From Nitrosomonas sp. (GTDB lineage: Bacteria; Pseudomonadota; Gammaproteobacteria; Burkholderiales; Nitrosomonadaceae), in the NCBI GenBank assembly GCA_031316255.1, contig JALDQW010000001.1, positions 1,955,485 through 2,019,484 of the forward strand: a stretch of DNA of 64,000 nucleotides, in the 5' to 3' direction. The notes under the pieces are model-generated. The model saw only the letters and a list, made by a program, of their open reading frames with translations. It was not told where the DNA came from and did no database searches. Shown here piece by piece: positions 47,887-57,255 of this stretch. The translations under genes were made by a program, and so were the position numbers. Within the stretch, counting starts at the first letter, position 1, and each line of letters opens with the position of its first letter.

Positions 47887-48915
47887 ATGTCGAGTATTGC
47901 CGAACAATTAATCTCATGGCAGAAAAAAAGCGGACGTCATCATCTGCCCTGGCAAGAAAATTCGGATCCGTATGCGGTGTGGATATCAGAAATCATGCTG
48001 CAACAAACTCAGGTGAGTACCGTCATCCCGTACTATCAGCGGTTTACAGAACGATTTCCCGATATTTCTAGTCTGGCGCAGGCACCTATCGATGAAGTGC
48101 TGGCACACTGGAGTGGGTTGGGGTATTACGCGCGTGCACGGCATTTGCATCAGACTGCCTGCAGGATCGTGCAAAATCATCGGAATGTATTTCCCGGGCA
48201 ACGTGAGGATATACAGCAACTACCCGGTATAGGCCGTTCGACTGCGGCGGCGATAGCCGTTTTTGCCTTTGGTCGGCGGGAAGCAATTCTGGACGGAAAT
48301 GTCAAACGCGTTTTTGCCCGTTATTTTGGAATTGGGCGATATCCGGGTGAATCTGCTACGCTGAAGGAATTATGGCGTTTGGCTGAAGAATCATTGCCTG
48401 AGACGGGTGCCCCGGATGCAATCAAGGTGTATACGCAGGCTCTCATGGATCTGGGAGCTACAGTGTGCATGCGCCGCAAACCGCTTTGCGGTCAGTGCCC
48501 GTTGCAAAAGGCCTGTATTGCGAGGATTGAAAACCGCATTGCGCTGTTACCCGTACCCAGGCCAAAAAAACATCTGACCGTAAAAGAAACTGTATTTATG
48601 ATTTACCGCGGCAAGCAGAAGTTATTGTTGGAAAGAAGACCCGACACTGGGATTTGGGGCGGTTTATGGTGTTTTCCTGAAAAGCGGCTCGATGATCATT
48701 GTATATTTGAGATGCACAAGGCACAGCCTGTCGAATTGCCGAGGCTGCTGCATACTTTTACACATTTCAAGTTGTCGATAACGCCTTTTCTTCAGGATGT
48801 GAGCACAAAAAAAGATATCCCGGATTCGTTGATCTGGGTACAACCCAACAAGGTACTTGAACTGGGGATACCGGCGCCAGTCAAGAAATTGATTCAGAAA
48901 CATTTTTTATACTGA
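47887..48915 (+). CDS. mutY: A/G-specific adenine DNA glycosylase
   Basis: A 342-residue enzyme. The catalytic Glu is in WISEIMLQQTQV, the HhH motif in LPGIGRSTAAAIAVFAFG, the catalytic Asp in ILDGNVKRV, and the [4Fe-4S] ligands in CMRRKPLCGQCPLQKAC. The C-terminal NUDIX-like domain recognises 8-oxoG (FMIYRGKQKLLLERRP). It removes A opposite 8-oxoG. Folate cyclo-ligase follows 12 bp later. Confidence 0.97.
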   Translation: MSSIAEQLISWQKKSGRHHLPWQENSDPYAVWISEIMLQQTQVSTVIPYYQRFTERFPDISSLAQAPIDEVLAHWSGLGYYARARHLHQTACRIVQNHRNVFPGQREDIQQLPGIGRSTAAAIAVFAFGRREAILDGNVKRVFARYFGIGRYPGESATLKELWRLAEESLPETGAPDAIKVYTQALMDLGATVCMRRKPLCGQCPLQKACIARIENRIALLPVPRPKKHLTVKETVFMIYRGKQKLLLERRPDTGIWGGLWCFPEKRLDDHCIFEMHKAQPVELPRLLHTFTHFKLSITPFLQDVSTKKDIPDSLIWVQPNKVLELGIPAPVKKLIQKHFLY

Positions 48916-48927
48916 AAATAACAAATA

Positions 48928-49554
48928 ATGGAAAGCTGGCAAGCGTGGCGAAAAAGCGTACGAAAAAAAATCATTGCGGATCGTATGGCAGTGTCCGATG
49001 CGTTGCACCGGCAATGGAGTTTGACGATTTCTGCCGCTTTGCAGCAAGGATTCCCGGGTTTAAAAAAAATGAACATCAGCCTATACTGGCCGTTTCGCGG
49101 TGAATATGATCCGAGGGATGCGGTTCGGTATTTTATGGAAGCAGGTGCGACCCTGGCTTTGCCGGAAGTCATTGATAAAAACAGGCCGCTTTGTTTTCGC
49201 GAATGGTGGCCGGATGCGCCAATGAGGGCAGGCGCCTACAATATTCCGGTACCGCAGGGAACACCTTGCATTCAACCGGATGCCCTGATTGTGCCGATGG
49301 TCGGTTTCGATGAACAAGGCTACCGGCTTGGTTATGGCAGCGGTTATTTTGATCGTACACTGGCAACATATTCAACATGCCCGCTAACAATTGGCGTGGC
49401 TTTTGAATTACAGCGGCTGGACAATGTACATCCGCAATTGCACGATATTGCGATGCAGTATGTGGTGACTGAGGCCGGGATTTTTCAGGCTGATCAACAG
49501 ATACTCAAGCCGGTCTCGATAAAACAGTGTGCATTGGATAATGCCATAGCCTGA
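48928..49554 (+). CDS. 5-formyltetrahydrofolate cyclo-ligase
   Basis: A 208-residue enzyme of the MTHFS family. The ATP/substrate motif GYRLGYGSGYFDRTLA is near residue 131, WPFRGEYDPR near 51, and ALIVPMVGFDEQG near 119. It converts 5-formyl-THF to 5,10-methenyl-THF with ATP. It is the last gene of a probable AsmA-mutY-cyclo-ligase transcript, followed by a terminator. Confidence 0.93.
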   Translation: MESWQAWRKSVRKKIIADRMAVSDALHRQWSLTISAALQQGFPGLKKMNISLYWPFRGEYDPRDAVRYFMEAGATLALPEVIDKNRPLCFREWWPDAPMRAGAYNIPVPQGTPCIQPDALIVPMVGFDEQGYRLGYGSGYFDRTLATYSTCPLTIGVAFELQRLDNVHPQLHDIAMQYVVTEAGIFQADQQILKPVSIKQCALDNAIA

Positions 49555-49564
49555 AAAAGTAAAT

Positions 49565-49628
49565 AATTGCAAAACCCTGCTGACGGTTTACGTCATGTTT
49601 ATTCGCCGGGTTTCGCAATTGTTTTGTG
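49565..49628. terminator. bidirectional terminator between convergent genes
   Basis: AATTGC-A-AAACCC (49565-49577) pairs with GGGTTT-C-GCAATT (49608-49620), with an inner TGACG/CGTCA stem and GTTTTG beyond. It lies between the cyclo-ligase and the convergent RTX gene and could serve both. Confidence 0.6.
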
Positions 49629-49641
49629 AAGTTTCTAATGA

Positions 49642-50241
49642 CTATATCTCGAAAACAATCATATCCGGTGATAGCTCGCTAAGCTGAATGCCGACAAGAT
49701 CAATCCAGAGATTAGATCCGAATTCAATTTTCAGACTTTCTTCACTTTGTTTGACTGCCGTTACAAACGGAACCAGTTTGTCAAGGCTGTCGATGCCTAT
49801 TGCCGCGGTATCGAAAAACAATCGGTCTTCTCCTGGTGTAAAGTCATTCACTCGAAAAAAACCCAGGTTATAAAAACCAAAGGTATCGTTCCCAAGACCT
49901 CCAGACAGCTGATCATGGCCGCCACCGGCTCGCAAGATGTCATCACCGGAACCACCAAATAATTTGTCAGTACCGCCTTGCCCGTCCAGATCGTCATTGC
50001 CCGAGTCGCCATCAATAATATCGTTTCCAGCGCCTCCTTTTAGGGTGTCGTTACCGTCATTACCTTCGAGTTCGTCATTACCGAAACTGGCTTCAATGAA
50101 ATTGTCCAGTCCATCGCCGATGTAAAGAAAGTCATCTTTACCGAATCCGCCCGAGCCGAATCCCTCAATTTCAATGCCATCGATAATTTCAACTATCCCT
50201 GATGAACTGACGTTCGGACGATTTATAATTTCTACAGTCAT
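49642..50241 (-). CDS. small RTX (haemolysin-type calcium-binding repeat) protein
   Basis: 199 residues from the ATG at 50241, which has a perfect GGAGG site 6 bases upstream. Residues about 35-120 hold tandem GGxGxDxx nonapeptide repeats (GNDELEGNDGNDTLKGGAG, GGSGDDILRAGG, GGLGNDTFGF) that bind calcium and form a beta-roll. There is no N-terminal signal peptide; the C-terminal 60 residues would carry a type I secretion signal. No enzyme domain is present. A type I secretion system is not seen in the window. It is divergent from the LicD fusion gene. Confidence 0.85.
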   Translation of the reverse strand: MTVEIINRPNVSSSGIVEIIDGIEIEGFGSGGFGKDDFLYIGDGLDNFIEASFGNDELEGNDGNDTLKGGAGNDIIDGDSGNDDLDGQGGTDKLFGGSGDDILRAGGGHDQLSGGLGNDTFGFYNLGFFRVNDFTPGEDRLFFDTAAIGIDSLDKLVPFVTAVKQSEESLKIEFGSNLWIDLVGIQLSELSPDMIVFEI

Positions 50242-50379
50242 ACTATGCCTCCAATACAAAAAATATGTTTAAAATTTTCCACCATAATTATCCATTGCAA
50301 TTTTATTCAATAATGCAAATAATAATGAGATTAATTCTCAATATTATCAAATTGAAATCAAAATTCAAGCTTTTTAATA

Positions 50380-51921
50380 ATGAATACAGATGAAAGTGAT
50401 GCTTTGCTGCAGGCAAAGCGGTACATTGTGAACGGCAATTTGACTCGAGCCGGGAATCAGCTCAATGCTTTGAAAAAAAAATTCCCGATGTCTGCTGATG
50501 TGGCTAGGCTCTGGTGTTCTTGGGCTATGCGTGTAAATCGTACATCGGAAGTGCCGGTCTATGCAAAAAAGATATATTCATTGGCCCAGAATGATGTGCA
50601 GAAAGCGCACTGGGCGCATTTATTGGCGACGGCATATTTTTTTCTGCTCGATCTGGAGTCATCCCGTGATTATTTTGACCGTGCGTTGAATCACTTAATG
50701 GCGTTTGCATGTTCCGGTAAAGCGCCTGCGGCGCGGGTAAATCGCAAAAAACAGGATGCCGGAAAGAATCTGTTTACTTCAGGGTATGCGGAACAATTAT
50801 TATGGTCGACCTGTACAATGCTTGCACAGCAGGATATACCGGCATTTCCGTTTGCCGGAACTCTACTGGGACTCGAGCGTGAAGGAAAACTGCTTGATTT
50901 CGACAAAGATATTGATATTGCAGTGTGGATGAACGCTTTTGACGCGTGTTGCCGGATACTGGAAAAAAATGGCTGGTCGCCAGTGCCAAAGCGTATTGTT
51001 TATCGGAACTACCGTGATTACGTTCATGACGAATCCGGAATAACACTTGATGTCTGTGGATTGGAACACCGGAACGACCAACTGATTGCCGGTGGTTTTT
51101 CTATACCGGAATATCCGGCTGAATATCAGCGCGTTTCGATTTTTCCGGCATTTGAATTGACGCAACGAAAGTCTGCGCTGGGCGAAATCTGGTATCCCAA
51201 GCGGCCGGAAAAGATTCTGACTGCGTTTTACGGTGACTGGCGTACGCCAAATCCGCTCTGGGATACGGTAATCTCGGCGCTGAATCTGGAAAAGTTTACG
51301 CTGCTGGTGCGCTGCTATGCGTATCATCGGCTTGTCAAGCACTGGTTATCCGGTGATCTGGTCAAAGCATGGAGTTATGCGCACCAAATCGCACTAAAAG
51401 ATCCGGATGACTTGCTGGCATTACGCAGCCGGCAATGGCTGGAGCGTATCATCATACGTACCGGACAGGACATGCCGGTATGGCCGCTGAACAGGCCCCA
51501 GCGGCGGATATATACGCGTATGGTGGCAGATTTGTTTCATGTTGGCCATATTAATTTTCTAAAAACCGCACGGTCTTTGGGCACACATCTGACCGTATGT
51601 GTAGTTCCGGATCAGCGTGTTCTGGAAAACAAGGGAAAGCTTCCGGTAATGAAGCAATCAGAACGTGTGGTTGCTGTCGCCGCCTGTAAATATGTGGATG
51701 CCGTGCTGACTGACAGCCCCGTTAATGCAACGGTGGAATTCATGCGGCTGCATGGATTTGATATCTATACATTTGCCTGCGCCAACGATAAAGAGCGTGC
51801 TGATAAGTATCAGCAATGCGCATTGCTTCCCGTGGAAATGGTGAGGGAGCTCGACTATACGTCCGGTATTTCTACAACGGAGATTGTTCAGCGTATTTTG
51901 GGGACATCCGGTGCAAAGTAG
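50380..51921 (+). CDS. LicD-type transferase fused to a phosphocholine/phosphoethanolamine-type cytidylyltransferase
   Basis: A 513-residue soluble protein with three parts. Residues 1-110 are helical and repeat-like (TPR-style, with LARLWCSW-like and AHLLATAYFFLLDLE helices). Residues about 130-330 are LicD-like: GTLLGLEREGKLLDFDKDID is the nucleotidyltransferase-fold signature with the metal Asp residues. Residues about 370-510 form a cytidylyltransferase: ADLFHVGHINFLKTAR carries the HxGH motif, and SGISTTEIVQRIL the RTxGISTT-like end. LicD proteins move phosphocholine or similar groups from CDP carriers to glycans, and the C-terminal part would make such a carrier. One protein may therefore both activate and transfer. 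Substrate not shown; no ribosome site is obvious. Confidence 0.8.
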   Translation: MNTDESDALLQAKRYIVNGNLTRAGNQLNALKKKFPMSADVARLWCSWAMRVNRTSEVPVYAKKIYSLAQNDVQKAHWAHLLATAYFFLLDLESSRDYFDRALNHLMAFACSGKAPAARVNRKKQDAGKNLFTSGYAEQLLWSTCTMLAQQDIPAFPFAGTLLGLEREGKLLDFDKDIDIAVWMNAFDACCRILEKNGWSPVPKRIVYRNYRDYVHDESGITLDVCGLEHRNDQLIAGGFSIPEYPAEYQRVSIFPAFELTQRKSALGEIWYPKRPEKILTAFYGDWRTPNPLWDTVISALNLEKFTLLVRCYAYHRLVKHWLSGDLVKAWSYAHQIALKDPDDLLALRSRQWLERIIIRTGQDMPVWPLNRPQRRIYTRMVADLFHVGHINFLKTARSLGTHLTVCVVPDQRVLENKGKLPVMKQSERVVAVAACKYVDAVLTDSPVNATVEFMRLHGFDIYTFACANDKERADKYQQCALLPVEMVRELDYTSGISTTEIVQRILGTSGAK

Positions 51922-52141
51922 CGTTTGAACTGTAGTGAACACAACACAGGGTAGGCACCCCAGAAATTCAGGGTTTTACACAAAACAAGGCGGGAATCAA
52001 TGCCGTATTGTAACAAAATACGGGTTTTTAGCAGTGTCCTGGATTTTTTCTTGTGCTTATTGAGTATATAATAATGCGTTTTTTTGATTGATACAGTTTT
52101 GATAACTGTTTGAAAACTAAGAGTCGATACAAACAATTAAC

Positions 52142-53368
52142 ATGCGACCAATAACGAAATCCAGCAAATTAGCCAATGTGTGTTATGACATTCGTGGGCC
52201 GGTACTTGAGCGCGCCCGGCGCATGGAGGAAGAAGGCCATCATATTATCAAGCTTAATATTGGTAATCCGGCTACATTCGGGTTTGAGGTTCCTGAAGAA
52301 ATTCTTCAGGATGTGATTCACAATTTAACCGAGGCATCGGGATATTGTGATTCCAAAGGCCTTTTTGCAGCACGAAAAGCGATTATGCATTATTCCCAGG
52401 AAAAAAAGATCCCGAATGTGCAGATGGATGATATTTTTATCGGCAATGGTGTTTCGGAATTGGTGGTTATTGCCATGCAGGCACTGCTGGATAATGGCGA
52501 TGAAGTATTGATACCAATGCCGGACTATCCATTATGGACAGCAGCCGTCGTGCTTTCGGGGGGTATTGCAAAGCATTACATGTGTGATGAGCAGGCCGGC
52601 TGGTTGCCCGATCTGGACGATATCCGTTCAAAAATTAATCATCGCACGCGCGCGATTGTCATCATTAATCCCAATAACCCGACAGGTGCGCTTTATCCTA
52701 GGGAGTTGTTGTTAGAACTGATTGAAATTGCGCGTCAGCATCAGCTGATTATTTATTCAGACGAAATTTATGACAAAATTCTGTATGATGGTGCGACCCA
52801 TACTTCGATCGCATCACTGGCGGACGATGTTCTGTTTATTACATTCAACGGCTTGTCCAAGAATTACCGGGCGGCAGGTTTTCGCTCCGGCTGGGCGATA
52901 GTGTCCGGTGAGAAAAGTCATGCGACGGATTATATTGCCGGATTAAATATGCTTGCCTCGATGCGATTATGCGCAAATGTGCCTTCACAATTTGGCATAC
53001 AGACTGCTCTCGGTGGGTATCAGAGCATTTATGACCTGACCATGCCGACAGGTCGCCTGAAACGACAGCGCGATGTTGCCTGGGAGTTGCTCACGGAAAT
53101 TCCTGGAGTGAGTTGTTATAAACCGCAGGCAGCCATGTATTTGTTCCCGAGACTCGATCCCAAAATATATCCGGTTATCGATGACCAGCAACTGGTGCTG
53201 GATTTGTTGCTTGAGGAAAAAGTCTTGCTGGTTCAGGGCAGCGGGTTCAACTGGATGAACCCCGATCATTTTCGTGTGGTTTTCCTGCCGAATACGGATG
53301 ACTTGGCAGAGGCCATTGGCCGTATCTCGCATTTTTTGCATCGCTACCGTAAACGGCGTTCAACCTGA
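52142..53368 (+). CDS. alaA: alanine-forming class I aminotransferase (AlaA-like)
   Basis: A 408-residue PLP enzyme starting KSSKLANVCYDIRGPVLERA, the AlaA-type opening. INPNNPTGALYP, YSDEIYDKILYDG and the PLP Lys region FNGLSKNYRAAGFRSGW are all present. It probably makes alanine from pyruvate with glutamate. The hom and thrC genes follow on the same strand with gaps of 85 and 35 bp. Confidence 0.92.
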   Translation: MRPITKSSKLANVCYDIRGPVLERARRMEEEGHHIIKLNIGNPATFGFEVPEEILQDVIHNLTEASGYCDSKGLFAARKAIMHYSQEKKIPNVQMDDIFIGNGVSELVVIAMQALLDNGDEVLIPMPDYPLWTAAVVLSGGIAKHYMCDEQAGWLPDLDDIRSKINHRTRAIVIINPNNPTGALYPRELLLELIEIARQHQLIIYSDEIYDKILYDGATHTSIASLADDVLFITFNGLSKNYRAAGFRSGWAIVSGEKSHATDYIAGLNMLASMRLCANVPSQFGIQTALGGYQSIYDLTMPTGRLKRQRDVAWELLTEIPGVSCYKPQAAMYLFPRLDPKIYPVIDDQQLVLDLLLEEKVLLVQGSGFNWMNPDHFRVVFLPNTDDLAEAIGRISHFLHRYRKRRST

Positions 53369-53453
53369 TCATGTTTTGCGAGTAGCGGTCTAAATTACGT
53401 ATACAACGTTTACACAATCAAACTATTTATTCAATAAATCCATTAAAACTGAA

Positions 53454-54770
53454 ATGATGAAACCCATAAAAGTTGGCTTGCTCGGTATTGGTACCGTAGG
53501 GGGCGGCACATATACTGTGCTCAAAAGAAATCAGGAAGAAATAACACGCCGGGCAGGGCGCGGTATCTTGATTACCATGATTGCAGATCGCGATCTGGAA
53601 AGAGCGCGCAGCTTTGCCGACGGCGATGTTGTTGTGACGGATAATGCGGCCGATGTCGTTTCCAACCCGGATATCGATATTATCGTTGAACTGATTGGCG
53701 GGACAACCATTGCCAAGGATCTTATTCTGAGCGCCATAGCACAGGGTAAGCATGTCGTGACCGCCAATAAGGCTTTACTGGCCAATCATGGAACCGAGAT
53801 TTTTGCAGCGGCGCGTGAGAAAGGCGTAATGGTAGCATATGAGGCCGCTGTGGCGGGTGGCATTCCCATCATCAAGGCGCTACGGGAAAGCCTGACGGCC
53901 AACCGGATAGAGTGGATTGCCGGTATAATTAACGGGACAGCCAACTTCATTCTCTCGGAAATGCGTGAAAAATCCCTGCCGTTTGCGCCGGTGCTGGAAC
54001 AAGCACAACAACTGGGTTATGCAGAAGCGGATCCTACCTATGACATTGAAGGTATCGATGCCGCACATAAAATCACCATTATGTCTGCAATCGCGTTTGG
54101 TATTCCTGTTCAGTTCGATAAAGCCTACATCGAAGGCATTACCAAATTGACGCAGGACGATATCAGTTATGCTGAAGAATTGGGTTACCGCATTAAACTG
54201 CTGGGTATTACTAAGCGGGTTCAGAAGGGAATAGAGCTGCGCGTGCATCCGGCTTTAATACCGGAACGCCGCTTGATCGCGAATGTAGAAGGGGTCATGA
54301 ATGCCGTGGTGGTCAAAGGCGATGCGGTGGGGGCGACATTGTATTATGGTGCAGGGGCGGGCGCTGAGCCAACAGCCAGTTCAGTGATAGCCGACCTGGT
54401 TGATGTCACGCGCATGCAGACAGCTGATCCGATGCATCGCGTACCGACGCTTTCTTTCCAGCCGGATCTGTTGTCGGATACACCGGTATTGCCGATGGAA
54501 GAGGTTGAGACGGCCTGTTACCTGCGTTTGCAAGTGGTGGATCAGCCCGGTGTTCTGGCAGAAATTACGCGCATTCTGGCTGACTGTAATATGTCAATCA
54601 GTGCCGTTGTTCAAAAGGAAAGCGTTGGCGAAGGTAATCAAGCAAAAGTCATCATGCTGACGCACAAAACTGCTGAGAAAAATACCAATACCGCGATTCA
54701 AAGAATAGAGGCTCTGCCGGTAGTGAAGGGTCAGGTGACGCGTATTCGTATTGAAGAACTAAACGATTAA
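53454..54770 (+). CDS. hom: homoserine dehydrogenase
   Basis: A 438-residue enzyme with an N-terminal NAD(P) fold (GLLGIGTVGGGTYTVL), the catalytic region (ANKALLANHG, YEAAVAGGIPIIKALRE, GIINGTANFIL) and a C-terminal ACT domain (CYLRLQVVDQPGVLAEITRI) for feedback by threonine. It reduces aspartate semialdehyde to homoserine. Confidence 0.97.
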   Translation: MMKPIKVGLLGIGTVGGGTYTVLKRNQEEITRRAGRGILITMIADRDLERARSFADGDVVVTDNAADVVSNPDIDIIVELIGGTTIAKDLILSAIAQGKHVVTANKALLANHGTEIFAAAREKGVMVAYEAAVAGGIPIIKALRESLTANRIEWIAGIINGTANFILSEMREKSLPFAPVLEQAQQLGYAEADPTYDIEGIDAAHKITIMSAIAFGIPVQFDKAYIEGITKLTQDDISYAEELGYRIKLLGITKRVQKGIELRVHPALIPERRLIANVEGVMNAVVVKGDAVGATLYYGAGAGAEPTASSVIADLVDVTRMQTADPMHRVPTLSFQPDLLSDTPVLPMEEVETACYLRLQVVDQPGVLAEITRILADCNMSISAVVQKESVGEGNQAKVIMLTHKTAEKNTNTAIQRIEALPVVKGQVTRIRIEELND

Positions 54771-54805
54771 CCAATCGACTAACAAGTCGCTCCATAATTT
54801 CCGAT

Positions 54806-56218
54806 ATGCGTTATATTTCAACCCGCGGCGGCATGCCGCCAAAATCTTTTTCCGAAATTCTGTTGAGTGGTTTATCGCCCGACGGCGGGCTGGCCATTCC
54901 CGAAGCGTACCCAAGGATTTCTGCTGATGAATTGCAACAATGGCGCGATATGGACTATCGGGCGCTGGCATTTGAAATCCTGTCGCGCTTTATCGATGAT
55001 ATTCCAACCGAAGATCTGCGCGCAATTATTAACCGTACCTATACCGCAGAAATATTCGGCAGTGATGACATTACTCCGCTTAAAACGCTTAAACCCGGTT
55101 TTCATATTCTCGCATTGTCCAACGGCCCGACACTGGCATTCAAGGACATTGCCATGCAGTTGTTGGGCAATCTGTTTGAGTACACGCTGGCAAAAACAGG
55201 TGAAGAACTCAATATTCTCGGCGCAACATCGGGTGATACCGGTTCCAGCGCTGAGTATGCCATGCGTGGTAAGAAAGGCATCCGCGTATTTATGCTGTCG
55301 CCGCACGAAAAAATGAGCCGTTTCCAGACAGCGCAGATGTTCTCGCTGCAGGATGAAAATATATTTAACATCGCCATACGCGGTGTATTTGATGACTGTC
55401 AGGATATCGTCAAGGCGGTCAGTAACGATCATGCGTTCAAGCAGAAATATCGTATCGGAACGGTCAATTCAATCAACTGGGCGCGGGTGGTTGCGCAGAT
55501 TGTTTATTATTTCAAAGGCTATTTTTCCGCAACGCAGTCGAATGACGAGCAGGTTTCGTTTGCAGTGCCCTCGGGTAATTTCGGCAATATTTGTGCAGGC
55601 CATGTCGCGCGTATGATGGGACTGCCGGTCAAACAACTGATCCTCGCGACCAATGAAAACGACGTGCTTGATGAATTTTTCCGAACAGGTGTTTACCGTC
55701 CGCGTACCACTGTTGAGACAAAGCATACCAGCAGCCCGTCGATGGATATTTCCAAAGCATCCAACTTTGAGCGTTTTATTTTCGATCTGACAGGCAGAGA
55801 CGCCAGTAAAGTCGCCGAATTATGGTCAGCCGTCGATAAAGGGCAGGCCTTTGATCTGTCCGTAACGCCTTTGTTTGAAAAAGTCAAAGACTTCGGATTT
55901 GTATCCGGCAGCAGCAATCATGCCGCCCGTATTGAAACAATACGGGAAATCTATCAAAAATATCAGGTGCTGGTCGACACGCATACTGCCGATGGATTAA
56001 AAGTCGGTCAAGCTCTGCATGACAGCGATGTGCCGCTAATCTGCATGGAAACCGCGCAGCCGGCCAAATTCTCTGAGAGCATACAGGAAGCCATCGGGCA
56101 GGAACCGCCACGTCCTGCAGGTTATGAACATCTGGAAGATTTGCTGCAACGGTTTGTGGTCAAGGAGGCCGATGTTGCGGCGATAAAGTCATTTGTTGCC
56201 GAGCAGGCGGGCGATTAA
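54806..56218 (+). CDS. thrC: threonine synthase
   Basis: A 470-residue PLP enzyme: YISTRGG start, the PLP Lys in LSNGPTLAFKDIAMQ (about residue 114), and ATSGDTGSSAEYAM as the phosphate loop. It converts O-phosphohomoserine to threonine. It lies 35 bp after hom, the usual order. Homoserine kinase (thrB) is not in the window. Confidence 0.97.
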   Translation: MRYISTRGGMPPKSFSEILLSGLSPDGGLAIPEAYPRISADELQQWRDMDYRALAFEILSRFIDDIPTEDLRAIINRTYTAEIFGSDDITPLKTLKPGFHILALSNGPTLAFKDIAMQLLGNLFEYTLAKTGEELNILGATSGDTGSSAEYAMRGKKGIRVFMLSPHEKMSRFQTAQMFSLQDENIFNIAIRGVFDDCQDIVKAVSNDHAFKQKYRIGTVNSINWARVVAQIVYYFKGYFSATQSNDEQVSFAVPSGNFGNICAGHVARMMGLPVKQLILATNENDVLDEFFRTGVYRPRTTVETKHTSSPSMDISKASNFERFIFDLTGRDASKVAELWSAVDKGQAFDLSVTPLFEKVKDFGFVSGSSNHAARIETIREIYQKYQVLVDTHTADGLKVGQALHDSDVPLICMETAQPAKFSESIQEAIGQEPPRPAGYEHLEDLLQRFVVKEADVAAIKSFVAEQAGD

Positions 56219-56544
56219 CAGTAACTTGTCTGGGGTTCAGTACACCCTGGATTAACCTGCGCAATTGCGAGTGGATTGATTGGCAGTTAAAACTGACAAC
56301 AGCATGTCACGTGGTTTTGCTTTATTACAGTTTTGGTAATACAGATTACTGCTGCTCCGTTAACTTTTGGATTCAAATCAATGTTGGTTGATTATCTGGC
56401 TTGCTTGGCAGAAATAAAAAAACGACAAACGCCTGACTAATGGTTTCCCCTAGACAAGATTAATGGTAATCCCAATATGCAAAGTTTTTGGATTTGCTTA
56501 AACTTGTTTTCACGATGAACAAATTTAATGCAGGAGGTTATATC
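56219..56544 (+). other. 326-bp non-coding interval after thrC
   Basis: No gene is seen. It contains a 17-base copy of the MITE terminal sequence at 56348 (listed separately) and, at its right end, the AGGAGG ribosome site of the next gene. Confidence 0.6.
56348..56364 (+). repeat. solitary MITE-type terminal sequence
   Basis: ACTGCTGCTCCGTTAAC matches the left tips of the two MITE-like repeats at 56988 and 63456 with one to two differences. The similarity does not continue inward. With the right tip at 57126 it would bracket the small secreted gene. Confidence 0.5.
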
Positions 56545-56913
56545 ATGAAAACAGTACAAACACTCACAATCACATCAATACTTGCTTTTATTTTAGTTTC
56601 TTTACCAGTAAGCATTTTTGCCGCTGACCAAGTTAATCATTTAACACTAGCTCAACAATACAAACAACAGGCTGAAGAATACCAGGCCAAGATAGAAGAA
56701 GAAATAGAGGCAGTCAGAAACAAGCCACGTACTGCGTTTTTTGGTAGAAATGCTAAAACTTTCAAACAGCACGTGGAGTTTAAACTTCGTAACTTTGAAA
56801 TGGCCATGACTGAAAATCTGGAAAAAGCTGCTTATCATGAAAAAATGGCAGCAGAACAAAACTTCCAACCGGTATCTGTGTCTTCCAGCAACTCAGACAA
56901 TATTGAGGGCTAG
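56545..56913 (+). CDS. small secreted coiled-coil protein
   Basis: 122 residues from the ATG at 56545, which has a very strong AGGAGG site 7 bases upstream. A signal peptide (TITSILAFILVSLPVSIFAA) precedes a mature part of charged, heptad-like helices (LAQQYKQQAEEYQAKIEEE, then EKAAYHEKMAAEQ). No known family is recognised. It is probably periplasmic. A terminator follows, so it is monocistronic. It lies in the repeat-rich accessory end of the window. Confidence 0.75.
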   Translation: MKTVQTLTITSILAFILVSLPVSIFAADQVNHLTLAQQYKQQAEEYQAKIEEEIEAVRNKPRTAFFGRNAKTFKQHVEFKLRNFEMAMTENLEKAAYHEKMAAEQNFQPVSVSSSNSDNIEG

Positions 56914-56945
56914 AGCAGCGATATAAATCGTTAGATCGTAAACAA

Positions 56946-56975
56946 AAAAAACTCACTTAGGTGAGTTTTTTTTTT
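56946..56975 (+). terminator. rho-independent terminator
   Basis: AAAAACTCAC-TTAG-GTGAGTTTTT with further T. A 10-bp stem (5 GC-containing pairs plus A-T), tight 4-base loop and long T-run make a textbook terminator for the small secreted gene. Confidence 0.9.
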
Positions 56976-56987
56976 GTTTTGTATTTT

Positions 56988-57126
56988 ACTGCTGTACCGT
57001 TAACCGATACCTATATGTGTTGCAATATATTGAAATAAAGGGTCATTCTTATTCAAAAAATGCTTGGGATGTGGAAGATTTTTCTTTTCTATATCAATTG
57101 GTTAATGCCATTAACGGGACAGTAGC
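56988..57126. repeat. MITE-like repeat, copy A
   Basis: A 139-bp AT-rich unit with imperfect terminal inverted repeats (ACTGCTGTACCGTTAA; right end, inverted, GCTACTGTCCCGTTAA; 13 of 16 matching). It is non-coding. A diverged second copy lies at 63456-63592 in the same orientation, sharing the tips, an internal GCAATAT block and the segment TATCAATTGGTTAATG. Confidence 0.75.
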
Positions 57127-57255
57127 GTTGCTAAATGCATATAATTTTTAATCAGACAAATTCTTGGACAGCATCGTAAACTAAAAATATTAAAGAATAA
57201 AAAAGAATCTGGTAGTGTAAAATACGGAATTTAAAGTATTAAACTGTTAATAACT

